Notes: generated from the letters alone by a model not told the origin. DNA of 64,000 nt from Fibrisoma limi BUZ 3 (GCF_000296815.2 NZ_CAIT01000004.1:744001-808000); one strand, 5' to 3'. Counted from the stretch's first letter, positions 52,012 to 61,545 are shown. Made by a program: numbers and translations.

Positions 52012-54234
52012 CTACACCAGCTTATCGGGCGTGATGGGTAGTTCGCGGATGCGTTTGCCGGTTGCGTGGTACACGGCGTTGGCCACTGCGGCTGCAAAGC
52101 CCACCATGCCGATCTCACCAATGCCTTTCGCGCCGGTCGGGCTGACAATCGGGTCGGGTTTATCGATCAGAATCACATCAATGTCGGGCGTATCGGCACA
52201 AACCGGTACGTGATACTCGGCCAGGTCTTTGTTCATGTAGCGACCGAACCGGTGGTCGATCACGCCTTCTTCCATCAGGGCCATGCCGATGCCCCAAATC
52301 GTTGAGCCAAGTACCTGGCTTCGGGCGGTTTTGAGGTTCATAATCTTGCCCGCGTCAACAGCCGATACCACCCGTTTGACCTGCACCATACCCGTGGCCG
52401 GATGGACATGCACCTCGATGAACGTAGCGCAGAAGGATTTGGTCGAGAACGTTTCTTTCTCCGGCCCGCTCTTCGATTCCTTCGTCACTTCCAGTTCCGG
52501 CAGGTTGTTCAGCTTCAGAATCTCGGTATACGTCACCCCGTTCGACCGGCCTTTGAGCCGGATGGCGTTGTCGGCAAACACCAGATCGTCGGCACTGGCC
52601 TGATAGAGCGCCGACCCTTGTTTGTTGATGGCCAGTTCCTGCAATCGCTGCTTCAGGGCAACGCATACGTCGTGTACCGCCGAGCCGACCGAGGCCGTCG
52701 TGTGGGAGCCGTATTGCGGGGGAGCCTGTGGAAACGATGAGTCGCCCAGCTCAAACCGCACTTTGCCGACAGGGAGGCCCATTGTATCGGCGGCAATCTG
52801 CGTCATGATCGTGTACGTACCGGGACCAACGTCGGCGGCTGCGCTCTGCACCACCAGCGACCCGTCGGCGAGCAGTTTGGCGCGGGCCGAAGCCGGAGCG
52901 CGTTCAGCTTTGTATATACCGGCGCTCATCCCCATGCCGACCAACATGTCGCCGGCCCGCATGGAGCGGGGTTTGGGGTTACGTTTTGACCAGCCAAACC
53001 GTTCGGCTCCTTGCTCGTAGCAGGTTTTAAGAAAATTGCTCGACCAGGGTTTGTCGTTTTCAGGGTCTTTGTCGGCGAAGTTTTTGAGCCGCAGCGTCAG
53101 CGGGTCCATATTCAGCGCGTAGGCCAGCTCATCCATGGCCGATTCCAGCGCAAACGAACCGCTGCTTTCGCCGGGGCCACGGGTCCAGCAGGGGGTACTC
53201 AGATCCAGCGGAACCAGCTTGTAAACAGCGTTGAGGTTCGGCGAACTGTACAGCGACTTGGTTGGGTGGACGATCCGCTCCGTGAATTGCTCATAAGTCG
53301 ACGTCAGGCCCATCGCTTCGTGGGTGACGCCAATCAGTTTGCCGTCGGCGGTAGCACCCAGGCCGACTTTCTGGATCGACCGGGGCCGGTAGCCGACCAT
53401 GTTGAACACCTGATCGCGTTTCAGCACGACCTTCACCGGCCGGCCTACGTGTTTGGCACCCAGTATGGCGGCCATTTCCTGCGGCCAGATGCGCGACGAA
53501 CTCCCGAACGCACCCCCAACGAAGGGCGAATGAATCCGGACGTTTTCCGCCTTAAGGTCAAACGACTTCATGATGTCCTTCTGCGCCAGCTTCACCCCCT
53601 GCGCCTTATTGTAAACGATCACCTTGTCGTTGGTTTCCCAGACCGCCGTGGCTGCGTGGGGTTCCATGGGGTTGTGGACGTGAATAGGTGTGTGGTAGTC
53701 CTGCTCAATCCGAACCGGGGCTTTTTTGTAGGCATTGGCTTCGCCCCGGGCGTAGTCCTCCGGTCGTTCGGGTTTTATGGCCTTTTCGGTCTGCGTTTTG
53801 ATATTGGTCTGGTGCTTATCCTCGTTGTACGTCACGCTCACAAGGGACGCTGCGTACGTAGCACGTTCCAGCGTATCGGCAATGACGAGGGCCACCGGCT
53901 GGTTGTTGTAGTAAATCCGATCGTCGTAGAACACGCGGAATTCCTGTCCGTACACCCGTGAGCCCTCATTGTCCGTCCCCGCATTATAGCCCGGTACTTT
54001 CGGTGAATTTTTATGCGTGACAACAGCCAGTACGCCGGGTGCTTTTTCGGCGGCTTTCGTATCAATAGCCCGGATGCGGCCTTTCGTGATCGTACTGGTG
54101 GTCAGCACGCCGAATGTTATGCCGGGCAGATTGTATTCGGCCGCGTAGCGGGCTCCACCCGTTACTTTCAGGCGACCATCGACCCGATTCAGCGGATCGC
54201 CGATCTGGCCAGGTTTCAATGTATATTCTTCCAT
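52012..54234 (-). CDS. Molybdopterin-binding subunit of aldehyde/xanthine-oxidase-family enzyme (PaoC-like)
   Basis: This 740-residue protein is near the usual PaoC length (732 in E. coli). The substrate/Mo-binding region has VGGAFGSSSRIWPQEMAA, and PCWTRGPGESSGSFALESAM carries conserved Gly/Ser/Glu residues of the family. The catalytic Glu lies in GAKGIGEIGMVGFAAAVANA near residue 701. In PaoABC this subunit oxidises aromatic aldehydes with water and passes electrons to the Fe-S and FAD subunits. It is the third gene of the operon, eight bases after the FAD subunit. No XdhC-like maturation protein is nearby. Confidence 0.93.
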   Translation of the reverse strand: MEEYTLKPGQIGDPLNRVDGRLKVTGGARYAAEYNLPGITFGVLTTSTITKGRIRAIDTKAAEKAPGVLAVVTHKNSPKVPGYNAGTDNEGSRVYGQEFRVFYDDRIYYNNQPVALVIADTLERATYAASLVSVTYNEDKHQTNIKTQTEKAIKPERPEDYARGEANAYKKAPVRIEQDYHTPIHVHNPMEPHAATAVWETNDKVIVYNKAQGVKLAQKDIMKSFDLKAENVRIHSPFVGGAFGSSSRIWPQEMAAILGAKHVGRPVKVVLKRDQVFNMVGYRPRSIQKVGLGATADGKLIGVTHEAMGLTSTYEQFTERIVHPTKSLYSSPNLNAVYKLVPLDLSTPCWTRGPGESSGSFALESAMDELAYALNMDPLTLRLKNFADKDPENDKPWSSNFLKTCYEQGAERFGWSKRNPKPRSMRAGDMLVGMGMSAGIYKAERAPASARAKLLADGSLVVQSAAADVGPGTYTIMTQIAADTMGLPVGKVRFELGDSSFPQAPPQYGSHTTASVGSAVHDVCVALKQRLQELAINKQGSALYQASADDLVFADNAIRLKGRSNGVTYTEILKLNNLPELEVTKESKSGPEKETFSTKSFCATFIEVHVHPATGMVQVKRVVSAVDAGKIMNLKTARSQVLGSTIWGIGMALMEEGVIDHRFGRYMNKDLAEYHVPVCADTPDIDVILIDKPDPIVSPTGAKGIGEIGMVGFAAAVANAVYHATGKRIRELPITPDKLV

Positions 54235-54242
54235 GAGCTGTT

Positions 54243-55241
54243 TCAGGCTGGGCGAGCCGCCGTTTTAAGGGCTTCTACGATAGAACTGGGGGCCATTCTG
54301 ATTTTGAACGCATTGTGCTCAAAGGCTTTAGCCCCCTGCATGGCGATGTCGGCGGCTTGCCGGAACGTCGCTTCGGTGGCAGGTTTGCCAACCAGTGCTT
54401 TCTCGGCGTCGAGCAACCGCCAGGGTTTATGCGCGACGCCACCCATCGCCAGCCGAGCGTCGCGGATGGTGCTGTTGCTGAGGTCCAGCGCAGCCGCCAC
54501 CGACACCAGCGCAAAGGCATACGAATTCCGGTCGCGTACCTTCAGGTAATGTGTATGTCGGGCGAAAGCATTGTCGGGAACGTCGATGGCCAGGATGAGT
54601 TCACCACGTTCGAGGTTGGTATCCCGTTCGGGCGTATTGCCTGGCAGCCGGTGAAAATCGACGAACGGAATCCGGCGTTCACCGTTCGGCCCGGTCACCA
54701 GCACCGTTGCGTCCAAAGCCACCAGCGCTACGCACATGTCGCTGGGGTGTACGGCGATGCAGGCCGTCTTCGGATCGCGGTCGCTGGTGCCGAAAATCGC
54801 GTGGATGCGGTTGAAGCCTTCCAGCGCCCCGCAGCCTGAGCCGGGTTCGCGTTTGTTGCAGGGCAGGGCCGTATCATAAAAATAGTGGCAGCGGGTCCGT
54901 TGCAGCATGTTGCCGCCCATGGTCGCCATGTTCCGAATCTGCGCGGAAGCCCCCGCATTGAGGGCCTGTGTCAGCAGGGGTTGCTGCTGGCGGATCATCG
55001 GATGGTCGGCCACGGCGCTGTTCAGGGCCAGGGCTCCGATGCGAATGCCGCTGCCCTGCTTGTCAATGCTTCGGAGCGTCAGGGCGTTGATGTCGACTAC
55101 TTTCTCCGGAGCCGTTACGCCCCGCTTCATCAGGTCGATGAGGTTGGTCCCTCCGGCTATGAACTGCGCGGTCGGATCACTGACCAGGGCTGTTACGCAG
55201 GCCTGCCGGGTGGTGGGGCGGACGTACCGGAAATTAATCAT
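54243..55241 (-). CDS. FAD-binding subunit of the PaoABC-like molybdenum enzyme
   Basis: This 332-residue CO-dehydrogenase-flavoprotein-type protein has FIAGGTNLIDLMKRG near residue 30 and IRNMATMGGNMLQRTRCHYF near 105, typical for FAD pyrophosphate binding. The insertion YFYDTALPCNKREPGSGCGA with two Cys resembles the extra Fe-S site of PaoB. It shares a four-base overlap (ATGA) with the small subunit gene, and the Mo subunit follows eight bases after it. No signal peptide; in PaoABC, export is by hitchhiking with the small subunit. Confidence 0.92.
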   Translation of the reverse strand: MINFRYVRPTTRQACVTALVSDPTAQFIAGGTNLIDLMKRGVTAPEKVVDINALTLRSIDKQGSGIRIGALALNSAVADHPMIRQQQPLLTQALNAGASAQIRNMATMGGNMLQRTRCHYFYDTALPCNKREPGSGCGALEGFNRIHAIFGTSDRDPKTACIAVHPSDMCVALVALDATVLVTGPNGERRIPFVDFHRLPGNTPERDTNLERGELILAIDVPDNAFARHTHYLKVRDRNSYAFALVSVAAALDLSNSTIRDARLAMGGVAHKPWRLLDAEKALVGKPATEATFRQAADIAMQGAKAFEHNAFKIRMAPSSIVEALKTAARPA

Positions 55242-55885
55242 ACTTTTTGTCCGCCTTTTTTGACTTCCTCAATAGCCGCAATGATGTTCGAGTACGCTCC
55301 GCACCGGCAGATATTGCCGCTCATGTACTCCCGGATTTCAGCCTCGGTGTCGGCGTGCCCTTCGCGGAGGCAGCCCACCGCCGACATGATCTGGCCGGGA
55401 GTACAGTAGCCGCATTGAAAACCATCGTGTTTGATGAACGCTTCCTGCATGGGATGCAGCCGCTCGGGCCCTTCGGCCAGTCCTTCGATGGTCGTGACTT
55501 GCTTCCCCTGCATCATTACCGCCAGGCTCAGGCAGGCCAGCACCCGCTGCCCGTCCACGTGAACCGTACAGGCTCCGCACTGGCCGTAGTCGCAGCCTTT
55601 CTTGGTACCCGTCATATCGAGCTGCTCACGGAGCAGATCCAGCAACGAAACCCGAGGTTCGACGGACAGTGAGCGGGACGTACCGTTGATTTCGATAACC
55701 ACCGGAATGTTTTCGGCAGTTGGCGACCCTTCAGTACCCAATACCGTCTCCGCGGCCTGTAGGACAGTTGAGGGGGTGAGCGCCAGGGCGGTCAGCAGAG
55801 ACGACTGCTTTAGAAAATCGCGTCGGCCCGCCTGCGGTGGTGCCTGACCGGGGTTGATCAGCACACTGAAGGTTCTGTTTTTCAT
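55238..55885 (-). CDS. Tat-exported 2Fe-2S subunit of the PaoABC-like enzyme
   Basis: This 215-residue protein has a twin-arginine signal (AGRRDFLKQSSLLTALALTP) and two 2Fe-2S motifs. CDYGQCGACTVHVDGQRVLAC near 105 is the plant-type ferredoxin cluster, and CGYCTPGQIM ... NICRCGAYSN near 155-195 is the helical cluster. This matches PaoA/YagT of E. coli and means the complex works in the periplasm. The ATG at 55885 is chosen; an ATG at 55915 would add ten residues. First gene of the three-gene operon. Confidence 0.94.
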   Translation of the reverse strand: MKNRTFSVLINPGQAPPQAGRRDFLKQSSLLTALALTPSTVLQAAETVLGTEGSPTAENIPVVIEINGTSRSLSVEPRVSLLDLLREQLDMTGTKKGCDYGQCGACTVHVDGQRVLACLSLAVMMQGKQVTTIEGLAEGPERLHPMQEAFIKHDGFQCGYCTPGQIMSAVGCLREGHADTEAEIREYMSGNICRCGAYSNIIAAIEEVKKGGQKV

Positions 55886-55943
55886 CACCGTTGAGTTACT
55901 TGCCTGTATAACCATTGGGCGGGGAGAAGGTTACCAAAAGAAA

Positions 55944-55966
55944 AAGACCAGTGGTTTACTGGTCTT
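55944..55966 (-). terminator. Terminator upstream of the PaoABC-like operon
   Basis: AAGACCAGT and ACTGGTCTT pair across a five-base loop. On the minus strand TTTTTCTTTT follows, so it ends transcripts coming from the DUF4097 side. Confidence 0.8.
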
Positions 55967-56074
55967 GGCAAGCGGAGGCAACAGATGCCGGAGCGGGTAA
56001 TCAGTGTCGTCGGCTTCCACATAGTGAGGTCACTCAACTGGACCTGCCAGATGAAGACGCAATACAACAAAGAA

Positions 56075-56100
56075 GGCCCGCCAGTTTATTCTGGCGGGCC
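56075..56100. terminator. GC-rich hairpin after the DUF4097 gene
   Basis: GGCCCGCCAG and CTGGCGGGCC pair exactly across TTTATT. It lies 35 bases after the DUF4097 stop. About 108 bases separate it from the next terminator at 55944-55966. Confidence 0.8.
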
Positions 56101-56134
56101 GCACACCTGTTAACACCGTCTGATGAGTAATTTT

Positions 56135-57217
56135 TTATCGATTCAAATAGACACTACCACTGGAAGCCGCAATCTCGACCGGGACACCACCGCCGTTAAC
56201 CTTACCACGAACGCGGTCTTTTTCGTGCGATCCGCTGAAATTGCTTAACGTACCAACTTCAACGCGGTTGCCGCTCAGGTCGAGGTCAAGGCCTTTGTTC
56301 ATCGGCATCTTGACGCGCACGCTCCCGGCCGTTGTACTCAGCCGAACGTAGTCGCCGAGCTTGTTCAGGCTAACCTCGATGCTCCCGGCACTGGTGCTGG
56401 CATCGAGGCTGCCCGATACGTTGGCCAGCCGAACCGATCCGCCCGAGGTACCAGCCTTGAGCGTACCGGCAATGTCGCTGCCCCGAACGCTGCCCCCGCT
56501 GGTCCGGGCGTCGATGGTACCCTGGAGGTCGTTCAGTTCGATGCTGCCGCCCGAGGTGTGCAACCGCATTTTCCCTTCCGAGGCTTCAGCGTGGATGGAG
56601 CCGCCGGACGTTTGCAGATCGATGCGGCCATCCCGGTCATTTTTGCAGCGGTCGAGGTGGATGCTGCCGCCCGACGTCTGGCCGCTGATGTCGCCTTCTA
56701 CGCTGGTCAGGTGCAGGCTACCACCACTGGTTCGGAAATCCTGGTTGCCGGCCAGGTCGCTGAGCCGGATGCTGCCGCCCGAGGTGCGCAGGGTCGTTGA
56801 TACGTTGCGGGGTGTGTAGATTTTGAAGCCGATGCTGAGGGAGCGTTTCCAGTCGCGGTTGTTGTTTGACCGGCGTTTGGCCGTGGCGATGATCGTGTTG
56901 CCTTCCTGACGGATGTTTACGTCATAGTCCTTCAGCCGCTCGTCAATTTCGGCTTTATCCAGTTCGTTGCGGCCGTTCCAGTTGTTCGGCCGAACGTACA
57001 TTTCCACTTTGGCACCACTGCCGGAGCTGCCTTCGACGGTCAGGCTACCCCCTGATGTTTCGGCCCGAACGGCGCTGATGTTACCCGTAAATGTCTTGGT
57101 GTCATAGGGCTTTGTGTCGTCGTTCAAGCGAACGATTCGGTTGGGATCGGTTGTAAAAGCGCTGAAGGTAATGGCTCCAACGCCGAGCAGGGAAAGGATA
57201 AACTGGTTGCGTTTCAT
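56135..57217 (-). CDS. DUF4097 (beta-helix adhesin-like) envelope protein
   Basis: This 360-residue protein has a signal peptide (FILSLLGVGAITFSAFT). From residue about 120 on, about nine repeats of the form TSGGSIHLDRC / TSGGSVRGSDIAGTLKAG follow, each one strand of a right-handed beta-helix typical of DUF4097/DUF4098. They are widespread in Bacteroidetes and linked to envelope stress responses. The SGGS repeats are well conserved in DNA too. The ATG at 57217 is chosen for the signal peptide. It is monocistronic, with a hairpin terminator at 56075. Confidence 0.88.
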   Translation of the reverse strand: MKRNQFILSLLGVGAITFSAFTTDPNRIVRLNDDTKPYDTKTFTGNISAVRAETSGGSLTVEGSSGSGAKVEMYVRPNNWNGRNELDKAEIDERLKDYDVNIRQEGNTIIATAKRRSNNNRDWKRSLSIGFKIYTPRNVSTTLRTSGGSIRLSDLAGNQDFRTSGGSLHLTSVEGDISGQTSGGSIHLDRCKNDRDGRIDLQTSGGSIHAEASEGKMRLHTSGGSIELNDLQGTIDARTSGGSVRGSDIAGTLKAGTSGGSVRLANVSGSLDASTSAGSIEVSLNKLGDYVRLSTTAGSVRVKMPMNKGLDLDLSGNRVEVGTLSNFSGSHEKDRVRGKVNGGGVPVEIAASSGSVYLNR

Positions 57218-57395
57218 GGCGTATCTGATAAGTACACGACTTAGTTTGGTTGAAAGATGCAAAAGCAGGACAGTTCGTTGCGTCCTGACCCCTACGTCTG
57301 CTGTATTATTTTAGCCAGACAGGCGTAGCGATGCTCAAAAAACCTGAAAACAGGTCAGAATCGTTGTTCCGGCCAGCAATTATCTATGAAATTAC

Positions 57396-59153
57396 TCAGC
57401 GTGATGATTTCGTTTTTCTGGACGGTTCGGTAGCTATCGAGGGGGCCAGTTCACGGAGGGCTGCGTTCAGCACCGGGTCACGACCGGCCTGTACGTCGGC
57501 CACGGTCGGGCGCACCAGGATGTCGGGCTGAATGCCTTTGCCAACCCACTCGGTGCCGTCGGGGAAGGCGTCGCGTTTGGTGCAGACCCGGGCCATAATG
57601 CCACCCGGCAGCGAAAAGACCAGCGGCTGACCGGTGCTGCCACCCGTTGGTTCGCCGATCAGTTTGCCGCGTTTCATAGCAGCAAACGCTACCGTAAAAT
57701 CTTCGGCGGCCGAGAAAGTCATGCCGCTAATGAGCACAACCACCGGTTTGCTGTACAGCTTCTGGCCGTTTGCCGACCACGTATTGCCCGTGTCGACCGG
57801 TTCGAACAGGACGTTTTCGCCCCGCGCCCGCCGAACCGGGCTGTATAAACGCGAACGGTAGCTACCAGTAGCGAATGATTTATCAGTCAGGTAACTGAGG
57901 ATGTTCCAGCCGTTGCCCGAATCACCACCGCCATTTTGCCGAACATCCAGAATCAGGGCGTTGGCAGCCGCAATGGTATCGAAAGCCGCCACGAAGCGCT
58001 TAAATCCCCTGTCGCTGTCAAACTCGTTAAGTTGGACGTAGGCGACGTTCCCCGGCAGGATCTTAATGGACACCGATTCGACCGGAGCCAGTTTCGAATA
58101 GCCACTACGGGGTAACACGCGACTGAACGTCTTGCCCTTAACGTCGCGGAACGTTACCATCACGGGCCGATCCTTTGGACCACGCAACAGTTGATAGCCA
58201 TACGTCTGGACGTCAACGTTCTGGGGTGTTGAGCCGCTTTGATACGGCCGGACGTAGCGATCGGCATAGTCCCGGACAGGCATACCGTCGACCTGCACAA
58301 TCTCCAGGCCGGGAACAACGCCGGTACGCATCAGACTATCGTGCCGTACCTGCTGCACAAATACCCGACCTTCAATTAACTGAGCCAGTACGGGTGGGCG
58401 GAACGCCACCGAATCGGCCAGCGGGCCGTTAGTCGCCCAGACATCGGTATGGCCGTCGCGGAGTTGGGCGTAGAATTGTTTCAGCACCCGGTAGTAGGCC
58501 ACCGTGTTGGGCGTGGCACGTACTTTCGGCAGGTATTCCAGATACAGCTTGTCCCAGTCAACGTCGGGGATTTGGTCAAAATAGGCGAAGTTATATTTGG
58601 CTTCGGCCCACATCTTCGACAGACCTGCTACTTTCTCGTCGTCGCTGATGTTCGGTTGGTAGGGCGTTGTCAGTGCTTTCGACCGGAAGGTATTGATCTG
58701 TGAGGCCGCCTTATCCAGAATCGGTTTCAGGGCCGGATCCTGCCGGACTGAAGCCAGATACGGGTCGTCGAGAATCCAGGGTGAGTACACATCGGCAAAT
58801 TCCGGCGTCAGCAGTTGCTGCAGAGTGGCCGCAGCCGCCGGTTGATCGTTGAGCCGACTCTGAATACGCGATAAATCGTAGAGCATGTCTGTTTTTCGAT
58901 AATACAGCGATTTGCTGGTCTTGGCCAGCGCCAGTACGTCGGGGCGTTGGTAGTAGGCCAGTGCTTCCTGCAGGACCTGAGCGCCTTTCCGTAGGCTGTC
59001 GGCCGACGGCTGATCGCTGGTGCCAATAATCTGACGGACCCGGGCGCGTTCGTTCTGAAGGTATTGATAGGCCTGATTAGCCGTAAGTGCGGTCTGGGCG
59101 TTACTTACCAGCGGCCACAACAGGAGCAGGCAGATGCATCGAAATAGAGACAT
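57396..59153 (-). CDS. S41-family (C-terminal processing type) secreted peptidase
   Basis: This 585-residue protein has a signal peptide (MSLFRCICLLLLWPLVSNAQ). An N-terminal helical region follows, then a PDZ-like domain near 285-340 (GVVPGLEIVQVDGMPVRDYA). The S41 catalytic core has VAYVQLNEFDSD, ILDVRQNGGGDSGNGW and the nucleophile Ser in GMTFSAAEDFTVAF, followed by GEPTGGSTGQP. S41 peptidases of this kind process or degrade periplasmic proteins. Same strand as the two PA14-OmpA genes upstream; 59 bases separate the start from the nearest of them. Confidence 0.93.
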   Translation of the reverse strand: MSLFRCICLLLLWPLVSNAQTALTANQAYQYLQNERARVRQIIGTSDQPSADSLRKGAQVLQEALAYYQRPDVLALAKTSKSLYYRKTDMLYDLSRIQSRLNDQPAAAATLQQLLTPEFADVYSPWILDDPYLASVRQDPALKPILDKAASQINTFRSKALTTPYQPNISDDEKVAGLSKMWAEAKYNFAYFDQIPDVDWDKLYLEYLPKVRATPNTVAYYRVLKQFYAQLRDGHTDVWATNGPLADSVAFRPPVLAQLIEGRVFVQQVRHDSLMRTGVVPGLEIVQVDGMPVRDYADRYVRPYQSGSTPQNVDVQTYGYQLLRGPKDRPVMVTFRDVKGKTFSRVLPRSGYSKLAPVESVSIKILPGNVAYVQLNEFDSDRGFKRFVAAFDTIAAANALILDVRQNGGGDSGNGWNILSYLTDKSFATGSYRSRLYSPVRRARGENVLFEPVDTGNTWSANGQKLYSKPVVVLISGMTFSAAEDFTVAFAAMKRGKLIGEPTGGSTGQPLVFSLPGGIMARVCTKRDAFPDGTEWVGKGIQPDILVRPTVADVQAGRDPVLNAALRELAPSIATEPSRKTKSSR

Positions 59154-59212
59154 GGAGTCAACAGGGCTTACACGTTGTACAGATGAAAATACGGTTTTTT
59201 TCGTATCCTTTG

Positions 59213-60331
59213 TCAGTGTACCTGTATTTCCACCCGCCGGTTTTTAGATCGGTCGGATTCGGTATCGTTGCCCGCTACCGGTCGGGTGCAGCCGTAGCCT
59301 TTCGCTTCGAGCCGTTCTTCCGCAATGCCGTGACGAATCAGGTAGTTCATCACCACCCTGGCCCGATACTCCGACAGCGACTGGTTGAGCCGTGGGTCGC
59401 CCACGTTGTCGGTATGCCCACTGATCACAAGCTGAACTGTTGGATTGTCGCGCAGGGCCTGCACCAGTTTGTTTAATTCAACGTACGATTCGGGCAGCAG
59501 TACGTAACTGCTTTGCTGAAACATGACGTTCTGAAGCACAAGCGTCTGCTCTGATTCCAGCTTTGTGAACGTAACGGGCGGCTGTTCTTTCACAACGGCC
59601 GGTGGGTCTGTCTGCACAGTGGTGGTTGGAGTCGGCCTGGTGGCGACCGCTGGTTTACCCGTCGGCTTGGCGGTGGGTTTGGACGCCGGTACCGTCGGTT
59701 TGCTGGTTACTGCCACTGAAGGCTGAACCGGGGTGAGTTTCTTCGCGGTAGGCTGGGGCGTAGTAGTCTTTGGCGTAGCGACCACCGGCTGAGGTTTGGG
59801 CGTCGGCGTAGCGGCCACCGCTGGTTTGGGCCGGGGCGGCATAATCAGGTATTGGGTATCGATCAGTTGTTTTGGACCGACAGGGGTATTATCAGGGCCG
59901 ATCATCTGCCAGTACAGCTTGATTTCTCCCTCCAGAATGTCGTTATAATAATCGATGCGCAGGTCGTAAAAACCGCCCCCTTTCAGCTTAACCTTGCCCG
60001 TAAACGTCACGTTGTTGTGCAGGCCCCAGGCGTCGATGATGTTCCGGTTGCCCACCCATAACCGGATGCCGTCGTCGACCTCAGCCGTAAACTGATACGT
60101 TGCGTCGGTTGGCGGCTGGAGCAAACCCGTCCATCGAATGGAATAAAATTCCGTGCCGATGCCCCGGCCGGGACTCGTGCCCCGCCAGTTGAAGTTGATC
60201 TGCTTGTCGTTGCGGATAAATACCTTCCGGTTGAAGTTTGGACCATCGTAGTATTCCCCCCGCAGTCCATGCTGTGCATGGGTGCTGACAACCAGCAGGG
60301 TCAGCAGCGCCATCAGGGTAAAGGGTTTCAT
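59213..60331 (-). CDS. PA14-OmpA family envelope protein, copy 1
   Basis: This 372-residue protein has a signal peptide (TLMALLTLLVVSTHAQ). An N-terminal PA14 domain follows (residues about 20-145; GLRGEYYDGPNFNRKVFIRN, VDDGIRLWVGNRNIIDAW), then a Pro/Thr/Lys-rich linker (about 175-245). The C-terminal OmpA domain has VISGHTDNVGDPRLNQSLSE, SLSEYRARVVMNYLIRHGI and KNRRVEIQV. PA14 binds carbohydrate and OmpA binds peptidoglycan, so it probably links surface sugars to the wall (inference). Tandem paralogue of the gene at 60460. Confidence 0.93.
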   Translation of the reverse strand: MKPFTLMALLTLLVVSTHAQHGLRGEYYDGPNFNRKVFIRNDKQINFNWRGTSPGRGIGTEFYSIRWTGLLQPPTDATYQFTAEVDDGIRLWVGNRNIIDAWGLHNNVTFTGKVKLKGGGFYDLRIDYYNDILEGEIKLYWQMIGPDNTPVGPKQLIDTQYLIMPPRPKPAVAATPTPKPQPVVATPKTTTPQPTAKKLTPVQPSVAVTSKPTVPASKPTAKPTGKPAVATRPTPTTTVQTDPPAVVKEQPPVTFTKLESEQTLVLQNVMFQQSSYVLLPESYVELNKLVQALRDNPTVQLVISGHTDNVGDPRLNQSLSEYRARVVMNYLIRHGIAEERLEAKGYGCTRPVAGNDTESDRSKNRRVEIQVH

Positions 60332-60459
60332 AACAGTAGAGCGCTTTTGGCAGGAAGAAGTTATGAAAAGAAATAGAGCGCGAGGGTATATTTACACCGG
60401 TGGTAAAAGGGCCGTTCTGAATTGCTTAGCGGGCATTCGGCCGGTGAATACACGGCCGT

Positions 60460-61545
60460 CTATCGGACCTGAATTTCGACCCGTCGGTTTTTGGCCCGCT
60501 CGGATTCGGTGTTGTTGCCGGCTACCGGGCGGGTGCCTCCGTAGCCCTTTGCGTCGAGCCGGTTTTCGGCAATGCCGCGACGAACCAGGTAGTTCGCCAC
60601 CACTTTCGCCCGGTTCTCCGATAGGGCCAGGTTGAGCCGCGGGTCGCCCACGTTGTCGGTATGGCCGCTGATTTCGAGCCGGGCTGCGGGATGTTTCTGA
60701 AGGGCTTTCAGCAGCCGGTTCAATTCCGTGTAGGATTCAGGTAGCAGAACATAGCTGCTCTGTTCAAACAGGACGTGCTGCAGCACCAGCGTCGTTCCAG
60801 CGGTCAGCGTCTCGAACGTATTGATGGGATTGCTCACGGGGGCAGGCGCACTGGCCTCGTTTTTAGCCACCGGTTGACCAACACCGGCCGTCTTTGGAGG
60901 AACCGGGCGCAACGACCGCGTAGCCGTCGCCACGGGCTTGCTGGGCTTGGCCACAACATTAGGTTTACTGACGACCGGCGGCTTCGCGGCTGCTACCTTC
61001 GGTTTGGTTGGGAATGACGGAACGAGAAAATTGGCGGAAATCACCTCCGGGGACGTAGTCGCTGCGATTCGCTTGTCTACAGGTAGTTTCCAGAACAGGT
61101 AGATGATGCTGCCTTTCCAGTCGTTGTAGTACTCAACTTTCAGGTCATAATAGTTGCCGGCTTTGAGGATGATCTCACCGACGAACTGGGTGTCGTCCTG
61201 CTTACGCCACTCGTCGATTACCTTTTTGCCACCAACCCAGACCCGTACACCATCATCGACCGTAGCGCTGAACTGGTATTTGCCCGACCGGGGGGCGTAA
61301 AGCTTGCCGGTCCAGCGCACGGAAAAATACTCGCGTGGCACGCCCGGACCGGGCATCTGCCAGTTCCAGTCAAAACTTACCTGCGGATCAATCCGGGTCA
61401 GGACTTTGTGTTCGAAGTTTGGGCCGTTGAAATATTCCCCTTTCAGGCCGTGCGTAGCCGCCTGTCGACTGGATGGCGACTGTGCAAAACCACTCCCCGA
61501 AACCACACCCCAAAGCACAACCAGAAAACCACACGCGCGACACAT
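60460..61545 (-). CDS. PA14-OmpA family envelope protein, copy 2
   Basis: This 361-residue paralogue of the gene at 59213 has the same order. A signal peptide (CGFLVVLWGVVSGSGFAQS) precedes a PA14 domain (GLKGEYFNGPNFEHKVLTRI, VDDGVRVWVGGKKVIDEW) and a Lys/Pro/Val-rich linker (SKPNVVAKPSKPVATATRS). The OmpA domain has EISGHTDNVGDPRLNLALSE and AKNRRVEIQVR. The domains are well conserved between the copies; the linkers differ, as expected of disordered regions. I use the ATG at 61545; an ATG at 61551 would add two residues. Confidence 0.92.
   Translation of the reverse strand: MCRACGFLVVLWGVVSGSGFAQSPSSRQAATHGLKGEYFNGPNFEHKVLTRIDPQVSFDWNWQMPGPGVPREYFSVRWTGKLYAPRSGKYQFSATVDDGVRVWVGGKKVIDEWRKQDDTQFVGEIILKAGNYYDLKVEYYNDWKGSIIYLFWKLPVDKRIAATTSPEVISANFLVPSFPTKPKVAAAKPPVVSKPNVVAKPSKPVATATRSLRPVPPKTAGVGQPVAKNEASAPAPVSNPINTFETLTAGTTLVLQHVLFEQSSYVLLPESYTELNRLLKALQKHPAARLEISGHTDNVGDPRLNLALSENRAKVVANYLVRRGIAENRLDAKGYGGTRPVAGNNTESERAKNRRVEIQVR

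Noticed and set aside
55967-56074. tRNA between two hairpins
   Set aside because: No cloverleaf with T-loop GTTCRA and acceptor pairing could be built.
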